Source: Bacteroidota bacterium (GTDB taxonomy: Bacteria; Bacteroidota; Ignavibacteria; Kryptoniales; JAKASW01). From it: DNA of 43,226 bases. The stretch covers positions 1 to 43,226 of the forward strand of contig JAJYIT010000034.1 in NCBI GenBank assembly GCA_021789975.1, read 5' to 3'. Positions within the stretch are counted from its first letter, which is position 1. Each line of letters begins with the position of its first letter. A program made the translations under genes and the position numbers. Positions 27,501 through 35,266 of this stretch are shown here, one piece after another. A model generated the notes under the pieces. The model had not been told where the DNA came from and did not search any database. It saw nothing but the letters and a program-made list of their open reading frames with translations.

Positions 27501-27756
27501 CAGCTTACAACTCATGCTTACAGTCCAGAATGTCCTGAATGAAAAACGTCTTTATATCGACAACATGACTCCGGACCAGCTTGATGCCTACAAGAATTCT
27601 CTCCATCTCCCGTTCAATTCGGGAGCAATGAAGGGTAACGACGAGTGGGGAGATATACCGTCACACAGCAAACCGTATATCAATGTCGGATGGTGGCAGG
27701 CGCCGATATTCTTCGATCCAAGAAGGATATTGCTTGGAGTCAGAGTCGACCTGTGA
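24514..27756 (+). CDS. TonB-dependent receptor, likely for chitin-derived or other oligosaccharide
   Basis: About 1080 residues from ATG 24514, which has a strong GGGAGG site seven bases upstream; the frame extends 12 codons further up without support. A signal peptide ends near LYAANGK. The regulatory-like domain (GKIAGRVVDARTGEGLPGV, TTDQNGYYAILDV) has a short extra loop. The plug (VDEFVGKLAGVELV, GLSIRGGAISETDVRMDGMSLQDPRS, LQVMTGGFQAKYGGIQSGLVNVVT) is followed by a large barrel ending RRILLGVRVDL. It closely parallels the receptor at 962-4009 in plug wording. The stop overlaps the GTG of the chitinase (GTGA), so receptor and enzyme are made together; this is the best clue to the ligand. 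No SusD partner is present. Confidence 0.94.
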   Translation: MRCFRYRGPGQVPGLIGFASALVLLLASDQLYAANGKIAGRVVDARTGEGLPGVTVIIDSQWVAGRPVKLGIPKGATTDQNGYYAILDVSPGTYNIAARMLGYAPMVQKGVTAEADRTVNVNFSMEESAIQMKGVEVVYRANIIKPDVAGTQEVVHVQRIEEAPITRVDEFVGKLAGVELVDNNQGHGLSIRGGAISETDVRMDGMSLQDPRSQNSYLSFNSTTVQELQVMTGGFQAKYGGIQSGLVNVVTKEGSRSKYSMSINYNMTAGNYQKFFGTNPWSDQSIINQVFAGQYAMRGIRTHADSMAVPREFWGFKGWANGRASGGKYGYQTGTYSSPYFQFPAGFNPTFQLDSIQRMKIWQLRHPTYPVATRPDYYFEGSLTGPVPGGFLPLIGEYLERSTFLLGGKYENTQFAYPTGPRDNYMDWNGQLKITTDIDGANKLTLEGMVANVNTLNTGIGSTFGGNLQEGSSSFGFLTNSESSIAQQAHLIGGGNFPQIYDVSRMQYYNQQFIIGGARYTHTISPKAYFTLDAHLQYNRPRLQSYSLDTNNASAWWYMVGDQVYNTPQPGAIKILKVPVGGTPNGSTNFTPDELGMFNLAGGTQRVDSSHTLAAQLNGNIVWQIDRFNQLEAGFTAELTNLYVYAGTWLQTQISYTPDLWQYYNVTPIDGGIYLQDKLEFQGMIANIGVRMDYWNPQQGGYLVTNPPSPAYTAFYNDVYSGLSGGFGSYQAWLQYRGMISSPPGWPTTPNKVQTPISPRLSVSFPVTESSKLYFNYGHFYQRPSVPFVYDLALYPAAATVPSPGLPMMKTISYEFGYEQTLMNEFLATVSFYYKNQTNQPLPRTYIDYYHSNEVTAYAPDGYANIDGVELRLERTMGRFVTFWANYNYMLEAYGQSGLRYIYENQLEATDAMRLINTSPIVPKPQAHVDLNLHTPPEWGVAAGSWYLDLLFDWQSGGKMLWNPQEPDVKKQEWIGVVDYTNLDVRLTKSLSLGTTSLQLMLTVQNVLNEKRLYIDNMTPDQLDAYKNSLHLPFNSGAMKGNDEWGDIPSHSKPYINVGWWQAPIFFDPRRILLGVRVDL

Positions 27757-29120
27757 CAAAAAGTATTCTATGGGCCTGCGCAGGTATTATGGCTTTCTGT
27801 AATGGTTCGTTCGCTCAAACAAAGGCGGTGGTCGGTTACTATTATTTCTGGGACAGGGGAAATTTTCCTTACACGAAAATTGAGTATTCAAACTTGAGCT
27901 GCATTGCTCACGCGTTCATAGTGCCGAACTCGGATGGGAGCATTTCGCCTGAGCCGGGTGCGACATGGCAGGATTTCCTTTATCCTGAAATGCTGAACGA
28001 AGCGCACCACCTTGGTATCAAGGTAGTCATTTCAGTCGGGGGATATGGCGATGGGAAAGGGTACGGCTTCCCGAAGCTCGCGGCCGATTCCGCCGCCCGG
28101 GCGAAATTCGCCGGCAACATGAAAAGCTTCTGTCTCCAGAATGGCTACGACGGTGTAGACATAGATTGGGAGTACCCCGGCAGTGGTGACAAGACTAACT
28201 TTGTCAAATTGATGAACGCACTCCGCGATTCTCTGTCGACTGTGAGTCCCAGACTCTCGCTCAGCCTGACCGCGCCGGGAGATCTCGCGAGCGGATATGA
28301 TTTTAAGTCGCTTGCCGGACTCGTCGATTGGATTGGCGTAATGACCTATGACTACTACGGATCGTGGACGGCAAATTCCGGTTTTGTGTCTCCGCTGTAC
28401 ACGGACCCGCGCAACAATCAGGGCTCCGTTAATTCTTCAATGACACAATTCATCCAGAGTGGCACGATCCCATTGTCCAAACTTTTCATGGGACTGGCAT
28501 TCTACGGATACAACTTCCAATCGAGCGGGCTCTATCAGGCGCGCACGGGAAGTGCGCCATCGGTTTCGTATTCGGCTGCTGTTAACTATGAGAAATCCGG
28601 ATGGTCTTATCATTGGGACGATGTTTCCAAGTGTCCATATCTGACAAATGCTGCGAATACCAGCATCATAACTTTCGACGATACTCTCTCCATCGCGGAT
28701 AAGTGCAATTATCTTCTGGATAAGAATCTCGGCGGGTTGATTATTTGGCGCCTCGGCCTGGATAACATCGGTGCCTCTCAGCCGCTACTGGAGACGACCT
28801 GGAATTGCCTGAACAAGTCTACCGCGATAGTGTACCATGATAATGGCAGAGAAACGGTCCGAGATTTCGGGCTGCGGAGTTATCTGAACCCGTTCAACCC
28901 GACAACAGCTATCAGCTATCAGCTTTTATCGATTAGCCATGTGACATTGAGAGTTTATGACGTACTCGGTAGAGAAGTCGCGACACTCGTGAACGGGCGT
29001 CAAATTGCCGGGAGCCACGTTGTTGAGTTTGATGCGGGCAGACTGGCAAGCGGCGTCTATTTGTCTGTACTGTCTGTAAACGGGAAGTTGTCTGTTCATA
29101 AGATGCTGTATCTAAAGTGA
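27753..29120 (+). CDS. Secreted GH18 chitinase with C-terminal sorting domain
   Basis: 455 residues from GTG 27753, overlapping the receptor stop. A signal peptide (TKSILWACAGIMAFCNGSFAQ) is followed by the GH18 barrel. SVGGYG (94-99) is the first GH18 signature. DGVDIDWEYPG (133-143) is the DxxDxDxE motif with catalytic E140. MTYDYYGSW supplies the tyrosine that positions the acetamido group. After about residue 376 comes an NPFNPTT-type domain (SYLNPFNPTTAISYQL ... KMLYLK), the C-terminal signal for secretion across the outer membrane in this branch. It should cut beta-1,4-linked GlcNAc polymers at the cell surface or outside. The barrel is compact with no carbohydrate-binding module. Endo activity on chitin is expected; a peptidoglycan or chito-oligosaccharide preference is possible. 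Confidence 0.95.
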   Translation: MTKSILWACAGIMAFCNGSFAQTKAVVGYYYFWDRGNFPYTKIEYSNLSCIAHAFIVPNSDGSISPEPGATWQDFLYPEMLNEAHHLGIKVVISVGGYGDGKGYGFPKLAADSAARAKFAGNMKSFCLQNGYDGVDIDWEYPGSGDKTNFVKLMNALRDSLSTVSPRLSLSLTAPGDLASGYDFKSLAGLVDWIGVMTYDYYGSWTANSGFVSPLYTDPRNNQGSVNSSMTQFIQSGTIPLSKLFMGLAFYGYNFQSSGLYQARTGSAPSVSYSAAVNYEKSGWSYHWDDVSKCPYLTNAANTSIITFDDTLSIADKCNYLLDKNLGGLIIWRLGLDNIGASQPLLETTWNCLNKSTAIVYHDNGRETVRDFGLRSYLNPFNPTTAISYQLLSISHVTLRVYDVLGREVATLVNGRQIAGSHVVEFDAGRLASGVYLSVLSVNGKLSVHKMLYLK

Positions 29121-29280
29121 GTTCACTCTCGTGAGAACGAATACTCTTCGAGGCAGTTCTACGAATCCAGGATTCTACTCAAGGTCTTGTAGAAGAGAAT
29201 CGGTAGATAGGACCGCTGGTTACGATTCAATCGGGAAAATGTCATTCTCGATCTCACCAGTCGAGAAAAGGAGCAAGTCT

Positions 29281-31404
29281 ATGATGACGTTGAAGAAAGA
29301 ATTTCGCGTAATTTCTGTTCTCGTATCAATGATTCTGATGAACCTGCCGGCCTTTGCCCAGCCGGATATGACAGGGAAACCTATTGTGCTGGATGTCAAC
29401 TCGATTCATTGGACTCTAAACAAGACGAAGGGCGACGGAGGGATGGTCAACGAGTACAGTTGGAATTTCGCGACGTATGGTCCGGATTTCGAATTCTACT
29501 GGCCTTCTGATGAGTATCTCTCGAACATGCTTTATCAAATCTTCAGCCCGATCATGCTCTCAGATCAGGGGTTGATCGATACGGCGGGGATACGTCATTC
29601 GAAATTTGTGGAGCCCTCGCAGCCGATCAGTTCGGCAGCAACGGATTGGACTTTGGAGCGGAGAAGGTACCGACCGCCGAACGTCATCGTCGACGGTGTG
29701 AAACTCAACCCACAATACAACTGGCAGGTGGACCGGACCCTGCCGGCAGATGAAGTTGCTGAATTCAACGATCTGATTCCATTGTACGGGATGAGGGCAC
29801 ACGTAACCCTGTATGCATTCAGCAACCCTGAGCTTTCGAACATCGTCATTTGGAAAGTCACGCTGGCATTTACAGGAGAGGTGGCACTCCCCAAGACGCA
29901 CATCACGACGAGACTGCCCGATCAGACCATTTCAATGTGGTGGCCATTCTCGATTTCCTTTGGCCCCACTATGGGAGGATATGATCAGGTTTACGGCGGC
30001 TATCCTGTGGAAAGTGAGAACGTTCTCGATGATTGGATGAAGATGAAATCGAATCTTGTGACTGATGATCCGAGAGACTCACTATATATAGCTTACTACT
30101 ACGCATCCTATCTGTCGGGTCTTGCAGGCGCACCAACCTACCCGAATGGTTCTCAGGATGCGAGCTTCAATCCGGATCGAACTACGGGACACATCTATTC
30201 CCCACAAGTGCCGGGATATTCTCTTCTCTATGCGCCGGTATCGGTTCAAAACTCCGGAGACAATGTAGCGCAGCCATATTCGATGATGCACGCATCGATA
30301 GCGCTTAACTTATGGCAATCCGGACAGAATTTCAGGAATGTCTATGTAGGGACTGAAAGCGCAGACAAGTTCCCGCCGGACCCGGTAACAGCAGGACTCG
30401 GATTAGAAAAGGGACCGATGAGGTTCGTAACGGCCGGTCCTTATGATCTGACTAAGAACGCCGCAGCGGGAAGATATGACTCGGTGACATTCGTGTATGT
30501 GATTGCATCAGGGGCGACGCCATATGAGGTAGCCGATAGTATCGGGAAGGCATGGTTCAAAGGGCAAATCACCGACGCACAGAAGGACAGTTTTCTGTTG
30601 ACAACCGGGAAAGATTCACTCATGAACTCGATTGACCGGGCTTACTGGGCGTGGGATCAAATCAGTCACGGCCGTCCAATTCCTGCCGCTCCGCCGCCGC
30701 CCGATATCAACGTCGAGAGCGGCCCCGATAGGATCACCGTTCACTGGTCATATCCTGATCCGACGTACTTCAACAACGCGGTAACGGGAGTCGACGATTG
30801 GGCTGCCTGGAAAGTGTACAGAAAGAAAGGCGGCTACTATGTCGATGATCCATACGACATTCAGACGAATAATCTCGGCGCGACCTGGCAGCTGGTTTAC
30901 GAAACTCACAACAGGAGCGACACGGCATTTGTCGATTCGACGGTAACCAGAGGTGTTGACTACTATTATGCAGTCTCGGCGGTGAACAACGGCACGCAGA
31001 ATCACGGGCTCGACCCGGGCGTCGGACTCGAAAGCTCCTGGTATGCTACGAGAACTTCAGTCGCAGCTGCCTCGTACAAGGCGGGACTCAGTGTCTCCGG
31101 GCAGGTGCGAGTAGTTCCCAATCCTTATTCAGTTGCGGCTGGGGCACTGAACTTCTCAGGGACCCCGAACAAACTCTTGTTCGTGAACCTGCCGTATAAA
31201 TGTACGCTTGCCGTGTATACAGAGACAGGCGACCTGATAACACGCTGGCAACACATCGGGACGGCGGACGATACGTGGGATCAGAAGACAACGAGCAACC
31301 AGTATGTCACCAGCGGAATATATATCCTGGCGGTGACCGATGCCCAGGGAGTGAGCGGACAAAACCTCTCTGACCAGTTTGTGAAATTCGTAATTGTCAG
31401 GTAA
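29281..31404 (+). CDS. Exported surface protein with FN3-like domain
   Basis: 707 residues from ATG 29281, which has AAAAGGAG ten bases upstream and starts a clear signal peptide (VISVLVSMILMNLPAFAQ). An upstream in-frame GTG at 29131 would add 50 non-hydrophobic residues and is unlikely. The large middle part (about 30-420) matches nothing I can name. A fibronectin-III-like unit follows (about 465-580: PPPPDINVESGPDRITVHWSYPDP ... YYYAVSAVNNG). The last 90 residues (VRVVPNPYSVAAG ... TSGIYILAVTD) resemble the beta-sandwich that ends many exported proteins in this group. Together with the receptor, chitinase and PorV-like neighbour it is likely a surface component for polymer binding. The binding role is inference. 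Confidence 0.8.
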   Translation: MMTLKKEFRVISVLVSMILMNLPAFAQPDMTGKPIVLDVNSIHWTLNKTKGDGGMVNEYSWNFATYGPDFEFYWPSDEYLSNMLYQIFSPIMLSDQGLIDTAGIRHSKFVEPSQPISSAATDWTLERRRYRPPNVIVDGVKLNPQYNWQVDRTLPADEVAEFNDLIPLYGMRAHVTLYAFSNPELSNIVIWKVTLAFTGEVALPKTHITTRLPDQTISMWWPFSISFGPTMGGYDQVYGGYPVESENVLDDWMKMKSNLVTDDPRDSLYIAYYYASYLSGLAGAPTYPNGSQDASFNPDRTTGHIYSPQVPGYSLLYAPVSVQNSGDNVAQPYSMMHASIALNLWQSGQNFRNVYVGTESADKFPPDPVTAGLGLEKGPMRFVTAGPYDLTKNAAAGRYDSVTFVYVIASGATPYEVADSIGKAWFKGQITDAQKDSFLLTTGKDSLMNSIDRAYWAWDQISHGRPIPAAPPPPDINVESGPDRITVHWSYPDPTYFNNAVTGVDDWAAWKVYRKKGGYYVDDPYDIQTNNLGATWQLVYETHNRSDTAFVDSTVTRGVDYYYAVSAVNNGTQNHGLDPGVGLESSWYATRTSVAAASYKAGLSVSGQVRVVPNPYSVAAGALNFSGTPNKLLFVNLPYKCTLAVYTETGDLITRWQHIGTADDTWDQKTTSNQYVTSGIYILAVTDAQGVSGQNLSDQFVKFVIVR

Positions 31405-31439
31405 ACATATCTGACGACGACTTAATTGGAGAATGAGCA

Positions 31440-32468
31440 ATGAAGAGAGAGATTTCACACTTTGCTTTGGCTGTGGCGGTTTTATTATCAACCGCAGAAA
31501 TTTCGCTGGCTCAAAGCGAACAGGCACAGGTCGGCTTTCGTTTTCTCGAGAATCCGGTATCCGCCGAGGCGATGGGCAAAGCGGGGAGCGGTGTTGCGAC
31601 AATGATGAACTCCGATGCAATATATTGGAACCCCGCCGGGATCGGTTGGATCCAGAAATCTTTGGACCTGAACATCAACTACACTGCCGGCATCGCGGAC
31701 ATTAACTACCTTGCTCCCGTGGTCGCGGTCAAGCTCGGTACTTTCGGTGTACTCGCTTTTGACGGCATCATCATGGACTACGGCACATTCTACGGCACGC
31801 GTCGGTCCGATAACAGCCAGGGTTACGTTGAAACGGGTACATTCAGCCCACAGGCTTTTGCGTTGGGTGTGGGCTTCTCGCAGAAAGTCAGCGATCACTT
31901 CTCCTATGGTGTGCATCTGAAATACGCATACCAGAACCTCGGCAGTGCCTATGTCAGTACGGCGGGGACCGACGTTACAGACCCGAACCTGCAAATGGGC
32001 ACGATAAATTACTCCCACGGCGAGCCGGCATTCGATGTGGGAGCTCAATATGATTTCCTGTTCCATGGAATTCGGTTCGGTGCCTCTCTTCAAAACGTGT
32101 CGAGGCAAATCATGTACGAGCAGCAGCAGTTCCTGATGCCGTTTGCGGTAAATTTCGGTTTGACTGTGGATCCGCTTTCATTCTTAATGACCGATCGTGA
32201 ATCCTCGACCAACTCGTTCATACTCAGCGTCGAATCGACTCACCCGCGCGATTTCAGGGAGAGTGTGCACTTCGGTGCTGAGTACACTTTCGCGAAGATT
32301 CTGGCCCTGCGCGCCGGCTATATGACCGGGCTGGACGAACGCGGACTTACAGCCGGTCTCGGAGTTTCGCAGAACGTTGCCGGGTCTAATGTCCGTCTCA
32401 ATTATGCGTACGAACCATTTGGTGTCTTCGGGGCGGTTCATTACATTAGTATCGGAGCGTCGTATTGA
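31440..32468 (+). CDS. PorV/PorQ family outer-membrane protein
   Basis: 342 residues. Signal peptide (MKREISHFALAVAVLLSTAEISLAQ), then the family opening GFRFLENPVSAEAMGKAGSGVATMMNSDAIYWNPAG, typical of PorV/PorQ beta-barrels related to FadL. The rest alternates strands and turns and ends HYISIGASY with an aromatic-terminated last strand. PorV-type proteins shuttle substrates of the type IX secretion system to the surface. In Ignavibacteria-like genomes many paralogues sit beside TonB clusters. Here it may serve the chitinase and the surface protein upstream. A GGAG ribosome site precedes ATG 31440, and the gene is 35 bases behind its neighbour. Confidence 0.88.
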   Translation: MKREISHFALAVAVLLSTAEISLAQSEQAQVGFRFLENPVSAEAMGKAGSGVATMMNSDAIYWNPAGIGWIQKSLDLNINYTAGIADINYLAPVVAVKLGTFGVLAFDGIIMDYGTFYGTRRSDNSQGYVETGTFSPQAFALGVGFSQKVSDHFSYGVHLKYAYQNLGSAYVSTAGTDVTDPNLQMGTINYSHGEPAFDVGAQYDFLFHGIRFGASLQNVSRQIMYEQQQFLMPFAVNFGLTVDPLSFLMTDRESSTNSFILSVESTHPRDFRESVHFGAEYTFAKILALRAGYMTGLDERGLTAGLGVSQNVAGSNVRLNYAYEPFGVFGAVHYISIGASY

Positions 32469-32517
32469 CAGCCGTCATATCTGAACATATCGTCTCTACC
32501 TGAGAGAGAAACCCCGT

Positions 32518-33489
32518 ATGGATATTTCAGTTAATCCCATTTCCAACAGCGATCTGCATGAAACGATAGATCTTTGGAACCGGGTCCTGCCTTTGGATGC
32601 CGTTACTATCGATACGCTTGAAGCACGTGTTCTTCTTGACGAGAACTTCGATGAGAACACATTCCTGCTTGCAAAAGAAAATGGTCGAATCGTCGGGTTC
32701 ATTGTCGGAACTTATGCGCGACGTGTTCCGCTCGGCGACCACGACCCTAAGGGAGACCGCTGCTGGGTAACCGCCTTCGGCGTGGATTCCGCACATCAAA
32801 AAAACGGGGTCGCACGGAAGCTGCTTGCCTCGTTGATGGATAGATTCCAGGCGTTGGAGAAAAAAGAGTGCTACATTGCTACCTACGCACCAGGTTATTT
32901 TGTGCCGGGTATCGATGTTAACGAGTATTCGGACGCGATATCCTTCCTCAAGCAACGAGGCTTTGTGGAGACGTATCGACCTCTCAGCATGGACACGCAG
33001 CTGGCTCTCTTCAAAGTGACACCCGAAGCACGCGAGAAAGAGAAGAGACTTCTCGAAGAGGGTATTGCGATCAGGCAATATTCCAGGAACGATCTCCTCT
33101 CATTCCTGAATTTCATAGAAGCGAACATGCCCTCGGATTGGGTGCGCGTGTCGCGTGCAAATCTCAGAGATCTCACACGTGGTATCTTTCATGCCGACCA
33201 GATTTTCCTCGCGGTGTCAGGCGAGTTGAGTGGCAGAGCCGGCGAAGTCGTAGGTTATTGCCAGTTTGAAGGAGCACACTTCGGACCTTTCGGTGTGGCA
33301 GACAAGTACCAGGGAAAAGGAATCGGCACCGTGCTCCTGGGCAGAACTCTCGAGCACATGCGTGCAAAGGGTCATCACAGCGCATTCGTTCTCTGGACCG
33401 ACGACCTTGCGGCAAAAGTCTATTCCAAGTTCGGGTTTAAAGAGACTAGAAGATTCGCTGTCCTGAAGAAAGATCTAAGCTCAATATAG
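32518..33489 (+). CDS. Tandem-GNAT acetyltransferase, copy A
   Basis: A 323-residue cytoplasmic protein with two GNAT folds. Domain 1 (about 1-165) has VTAFGVDSAHQKNGVARKLL, the acetyl-CoA loop in Q/RxxGxG/A form. Domain 2 (about 185-320) has FGPFGVADKYQGKGIGTVLL. The two-domain architecture is the one seen in mycothiol-synthase-like enzymes, with one active half in typical cases. The substrate is not known; the location in an amino-sugar cluster suggests an amino-sugar amine or related compound. It shares architecture and many blocks (LWNRxL, LLDENFD, YFVPGxD, HFGPF) with the gene at 36096-37070, so the two arose by duplication. AGAGAGAAACCCCGT precedes the ATG; the ribosome site is moderate. 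Confidence 0.88.
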   Translation: MDISVNPISNSDLHETIDLWNRVLPLDAVTIDTLEARVLLDENFDENTFLLAKENGRIVGFIVGTYARRVPLGDHDPKGDRCWVTAFGVDSAHQKNGVARKLLASLMDRFQALEKKECYIATYAPGYFVPGIDVNEYSDAISFLKQRGFVETYRPLSMDTQLALFKVTPEAREKEKRLLEEGIAIRQYSRNDLLSFLNFIEANMPSDWVRVSRANLRDLTRGIFHADQIFLAVSGELSGRAGEVVGYCQFEGAHFGPFGVADKYQGKGIGTVLLGRTLEHMRAKGHHSAFVLWTDDLAAKVYSKFGFKETRRFAVLKKDLSSI

Positions 33490-33699
33490 CTGGCACGAAT
33501 TTGTAGTACCATCAAAACTCCGGATGCAGATGTCTCAGCAGCGGCAGGCTTCAAGCCAAACTTCAAGGACATTGGTGTACCACTTGCAGCTCTCGTTGCG
33601 TCCATGCCGGAATTTGTTGTTTTGAAATATCTTGCGGACCAGAATAGTGGATCAATGCAGGAAATGAGAATAAGGCCATGGCTTCGAAAGAAGTTTTGA
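33490..33699 (+). other. In-frame coding-like stretch after GNAT copy A
   Basis: The GNAT reading frame continues open for 69 codons after its TAG stop (33487-33489), ending at TGA 33697-33699. The product reads naturally (TPDADVSAAAGFKPNFKDIG, LAALVASMPEFVVLKYLADQ) but has no good start codon and matches nothing I know. It may be the tail of a lost gene. The end overlaps the start of the next gene. Confidence 0.3.
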
Positions 33700-34865
33700 C
33701 AGAGGTTGGAAAGGGCACCGACAGACAGGAATCCGGCCGACTGGTTTCCCTCGATGTTTTCAGAGGAATCACCATCGCCGGTATGATACTCGTAAACAAT
33801 CCGGGGGATTGGTCACACGTCTATTGGCCGCTGCTACATGCCGAGTGGAGCGGCTGGACTCCGACCGACCTGATTTTCCCGTTCTTTCTTTTCATAGTCG
33901 GCGTCGCCATGCCCTACTCATTTGCCAGGAGACTCTCCAATGGAGGAAGCAGGGGCAAACTCTTGAGGCATATCGTGGTGCGTTCGCTTATCATCTTCGC
34001 TCTCGGTATGATGCTTTCCGGCATTCCGAACTTCAACTATTCGCACCGTCTAATTCTCAGTACGCTACAAAGGATCGCCGTCATCTACCTGATGTCGGGG
34101 ACGATCTACATGTTTTCCGGCGTGGTTGCACAGGTGGTGGTGGCGGTCTTCTGCATTGCGCTGTATTGGGCACTTATGCTTTGGGTGCCGGTGCCCGGCT
34201 ATGGCGCGGGAATTCTTACGCCGGTCGGCAACATGTGGTGGTACATGGATAAGATATTGTTGCAAGGTTGGCACCAGCATCTCTTTGTCATCGGCAACTA
34301 CACACTGCATCACGCGGAAGGAATCCTTAGCTTGATCCCTTCTATATCCACTGTCCTTTTTGGGTCACTGACAGGTCACTACCTGAGATCTGATAGAAGT
34401 CGGATAGAAAAAGCTGCAGGCATGATGGTGGCTGGAAATTTTGGCCTGGTTATCGGCATCATCATGTCAATCTGGTTTCCGATAAACAAGTTGCTCTGGA
34501 GCAGCTCCTACGTTGTGTTCACCGCGGGATTCGCCCTGGAATTTCTCGGTGTCTGTTACTGGCTCATCGACATTAAAGGGTACAAGAAGTGGTCTGAGCC
34601 TTTCCTGGTCTTTGGGTCAAATGCGATAACAGTGTTCTTCCTTTCCGGCCTCGTTGCGATTATACTCGACCTTGTAGTGGTTGTCGCGGCAGGGCCTGCT
34701 GGGGCGACCTTGAGAATGACATTGAAGGAGTATTTGTTCGGTGCCGTCTTCGCTCCAGTTGCCGGGCCCTACAACGCCTCGCTCCTGTTTGCAATAGCTT
34801 ATGTCCTCATTTGGTACGCGGTCATGTATGTGTTTTACAAGAAAAAGATTTTCATCAAGGTCTAA
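33678..34865 (+). CDS. NagX/HGSNAT-like membrane N-acetyltransferase (DUF5009 type)
   Basis: A 395-residue inner-membrane protein with about ten helices. The opening RLVSLDVFRGITIAGMILVNNPGDW and TPTDLIFPFFLFIVGVAMPYS are the hallmark of the heparan-alpha-glucosaminide N-acetyltransferase family. RLILSTLQRIAVIYL and a later VFSGNAI-type segment (here FGSNAITVFFLSG) also fit. The human relative acetylates terminal glucosamine from cytosolic acetyl-CoA across the lysosomal membrane; bacterial NagX occurs in N-acetylglucosamine and chitin clusters, as here. The N-terminal 20 residues are polar and variable. ATG 33678 is the only reasonable start, with AATAAGGCC just upstream. The likely role is handling of free or deacetylated glucosamine units; activity is not proven by sequence. 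Confidence 0.88.
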   Translation: MASKEVLTEVGKGTDRQESGRLVSLDVFRGITIAGMILVNNPGDWSHVYWPLLHAEWSGWTPTDLIFPFFLFIVGVAMPYSFARRLSNGGSRGKLLRHIVVRSLIIFALGMMLSGIPNFNYSHRLILSTLQRIAVIYLMSGTIYMFSGVVAQVVVAVFCIALYWALMLWVPVPGYGAGILTPVGNMWWYMDKILLQGWHQHLFVIGNYTLHHAEGILSLIPSISTVLFGSLTGHYLRSDRSRIEKAAGMMVAGNFGLVIGIIMSIWFPINKLLWSSSYVVFTAGFALEFLGVCYWLIDIKGYKKWSEPFLVFGSNAITVFFLSGLVAIILDLVVVVAAGPAGATLRMTLKEYLFGAVFAPVAGPYNASLLFAIAYVLIWYAVMYVFYKKKIFIKV

Positions 34866-34879
34866 AGTAGAAGTGAAGA

Positions 34880-35266
34880 GTGCAGAACGAAAAGGGAAAA
34901 ATGAGAGATGAACGGTCAATGAAAGATGGTCCATTGAAGAAAAAGAGTTATGAGTTCGCAATTCAAGTTGTTCGCCTAACGCAGCACCTTCGAGACCAGA
35001 GGAAAGAATACACTCTAAGCAACCAAATCCTGAAAAGTGGAACTGCTATCGGCGCATTGATTCGAGAGGCAGAATTCGGCCGGAGCAAGGCCGATTTCAC
35101 AAGCAAAATGAATATCGAGTTGAAAGAGGCCAACGAGACTGCTTACTGACTCTCCATCCCACGAGATATGGGTTTTATCGACAATGAACTATTCCAGCAT
35201 CTGTCTGATGGCAGTAACGAAATCCTATCGATGCTAGTCTCCACCGTGAAAACATCCAAAGAATGA
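34880..35266 (+). pseudogene. Four-helix-bundle (S23-type) protein gene broken by an in-frame TGA
   Basis: The first 89 codons give a typical 23S rRNA-intervening-sequence-like four-helix-bundle protein: YEFAIQVVRLTQHLRDQ, YTLSNQILKSGTAIGALIREAE, DFTSKMNIELKEANETAY. The family continues ETxYWL. Here TAC is followed by TGA (35147-35149) and CTC, so the Trp codon TGG has become TGA. The frame then stays open for 38 codons in family style (DNELFQHLSDGSNEILSMLV, then TVKTSKE) to TGA 35264-35266. So one base change breaks an otherwise complete gene. The likely start is ATG 34901 or 34919 rather than GTG 34880. The last stop overlaps the next ATG. Function in the family is unknown. Confidence 0.75.

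Noticed and set aside
24514-31404. Classical SusC/SusD pair
   Set aside because: The protein after the receptor and chitinase has no lipobox or SusD-type helical repeats; it is FN3-containing and strand-rich.
31488-32108. 206-codon minus-strand frame opposite the PorV-like gene
   Set aside because: Antisense to a clear outer-membrane protein; no signals of its own.
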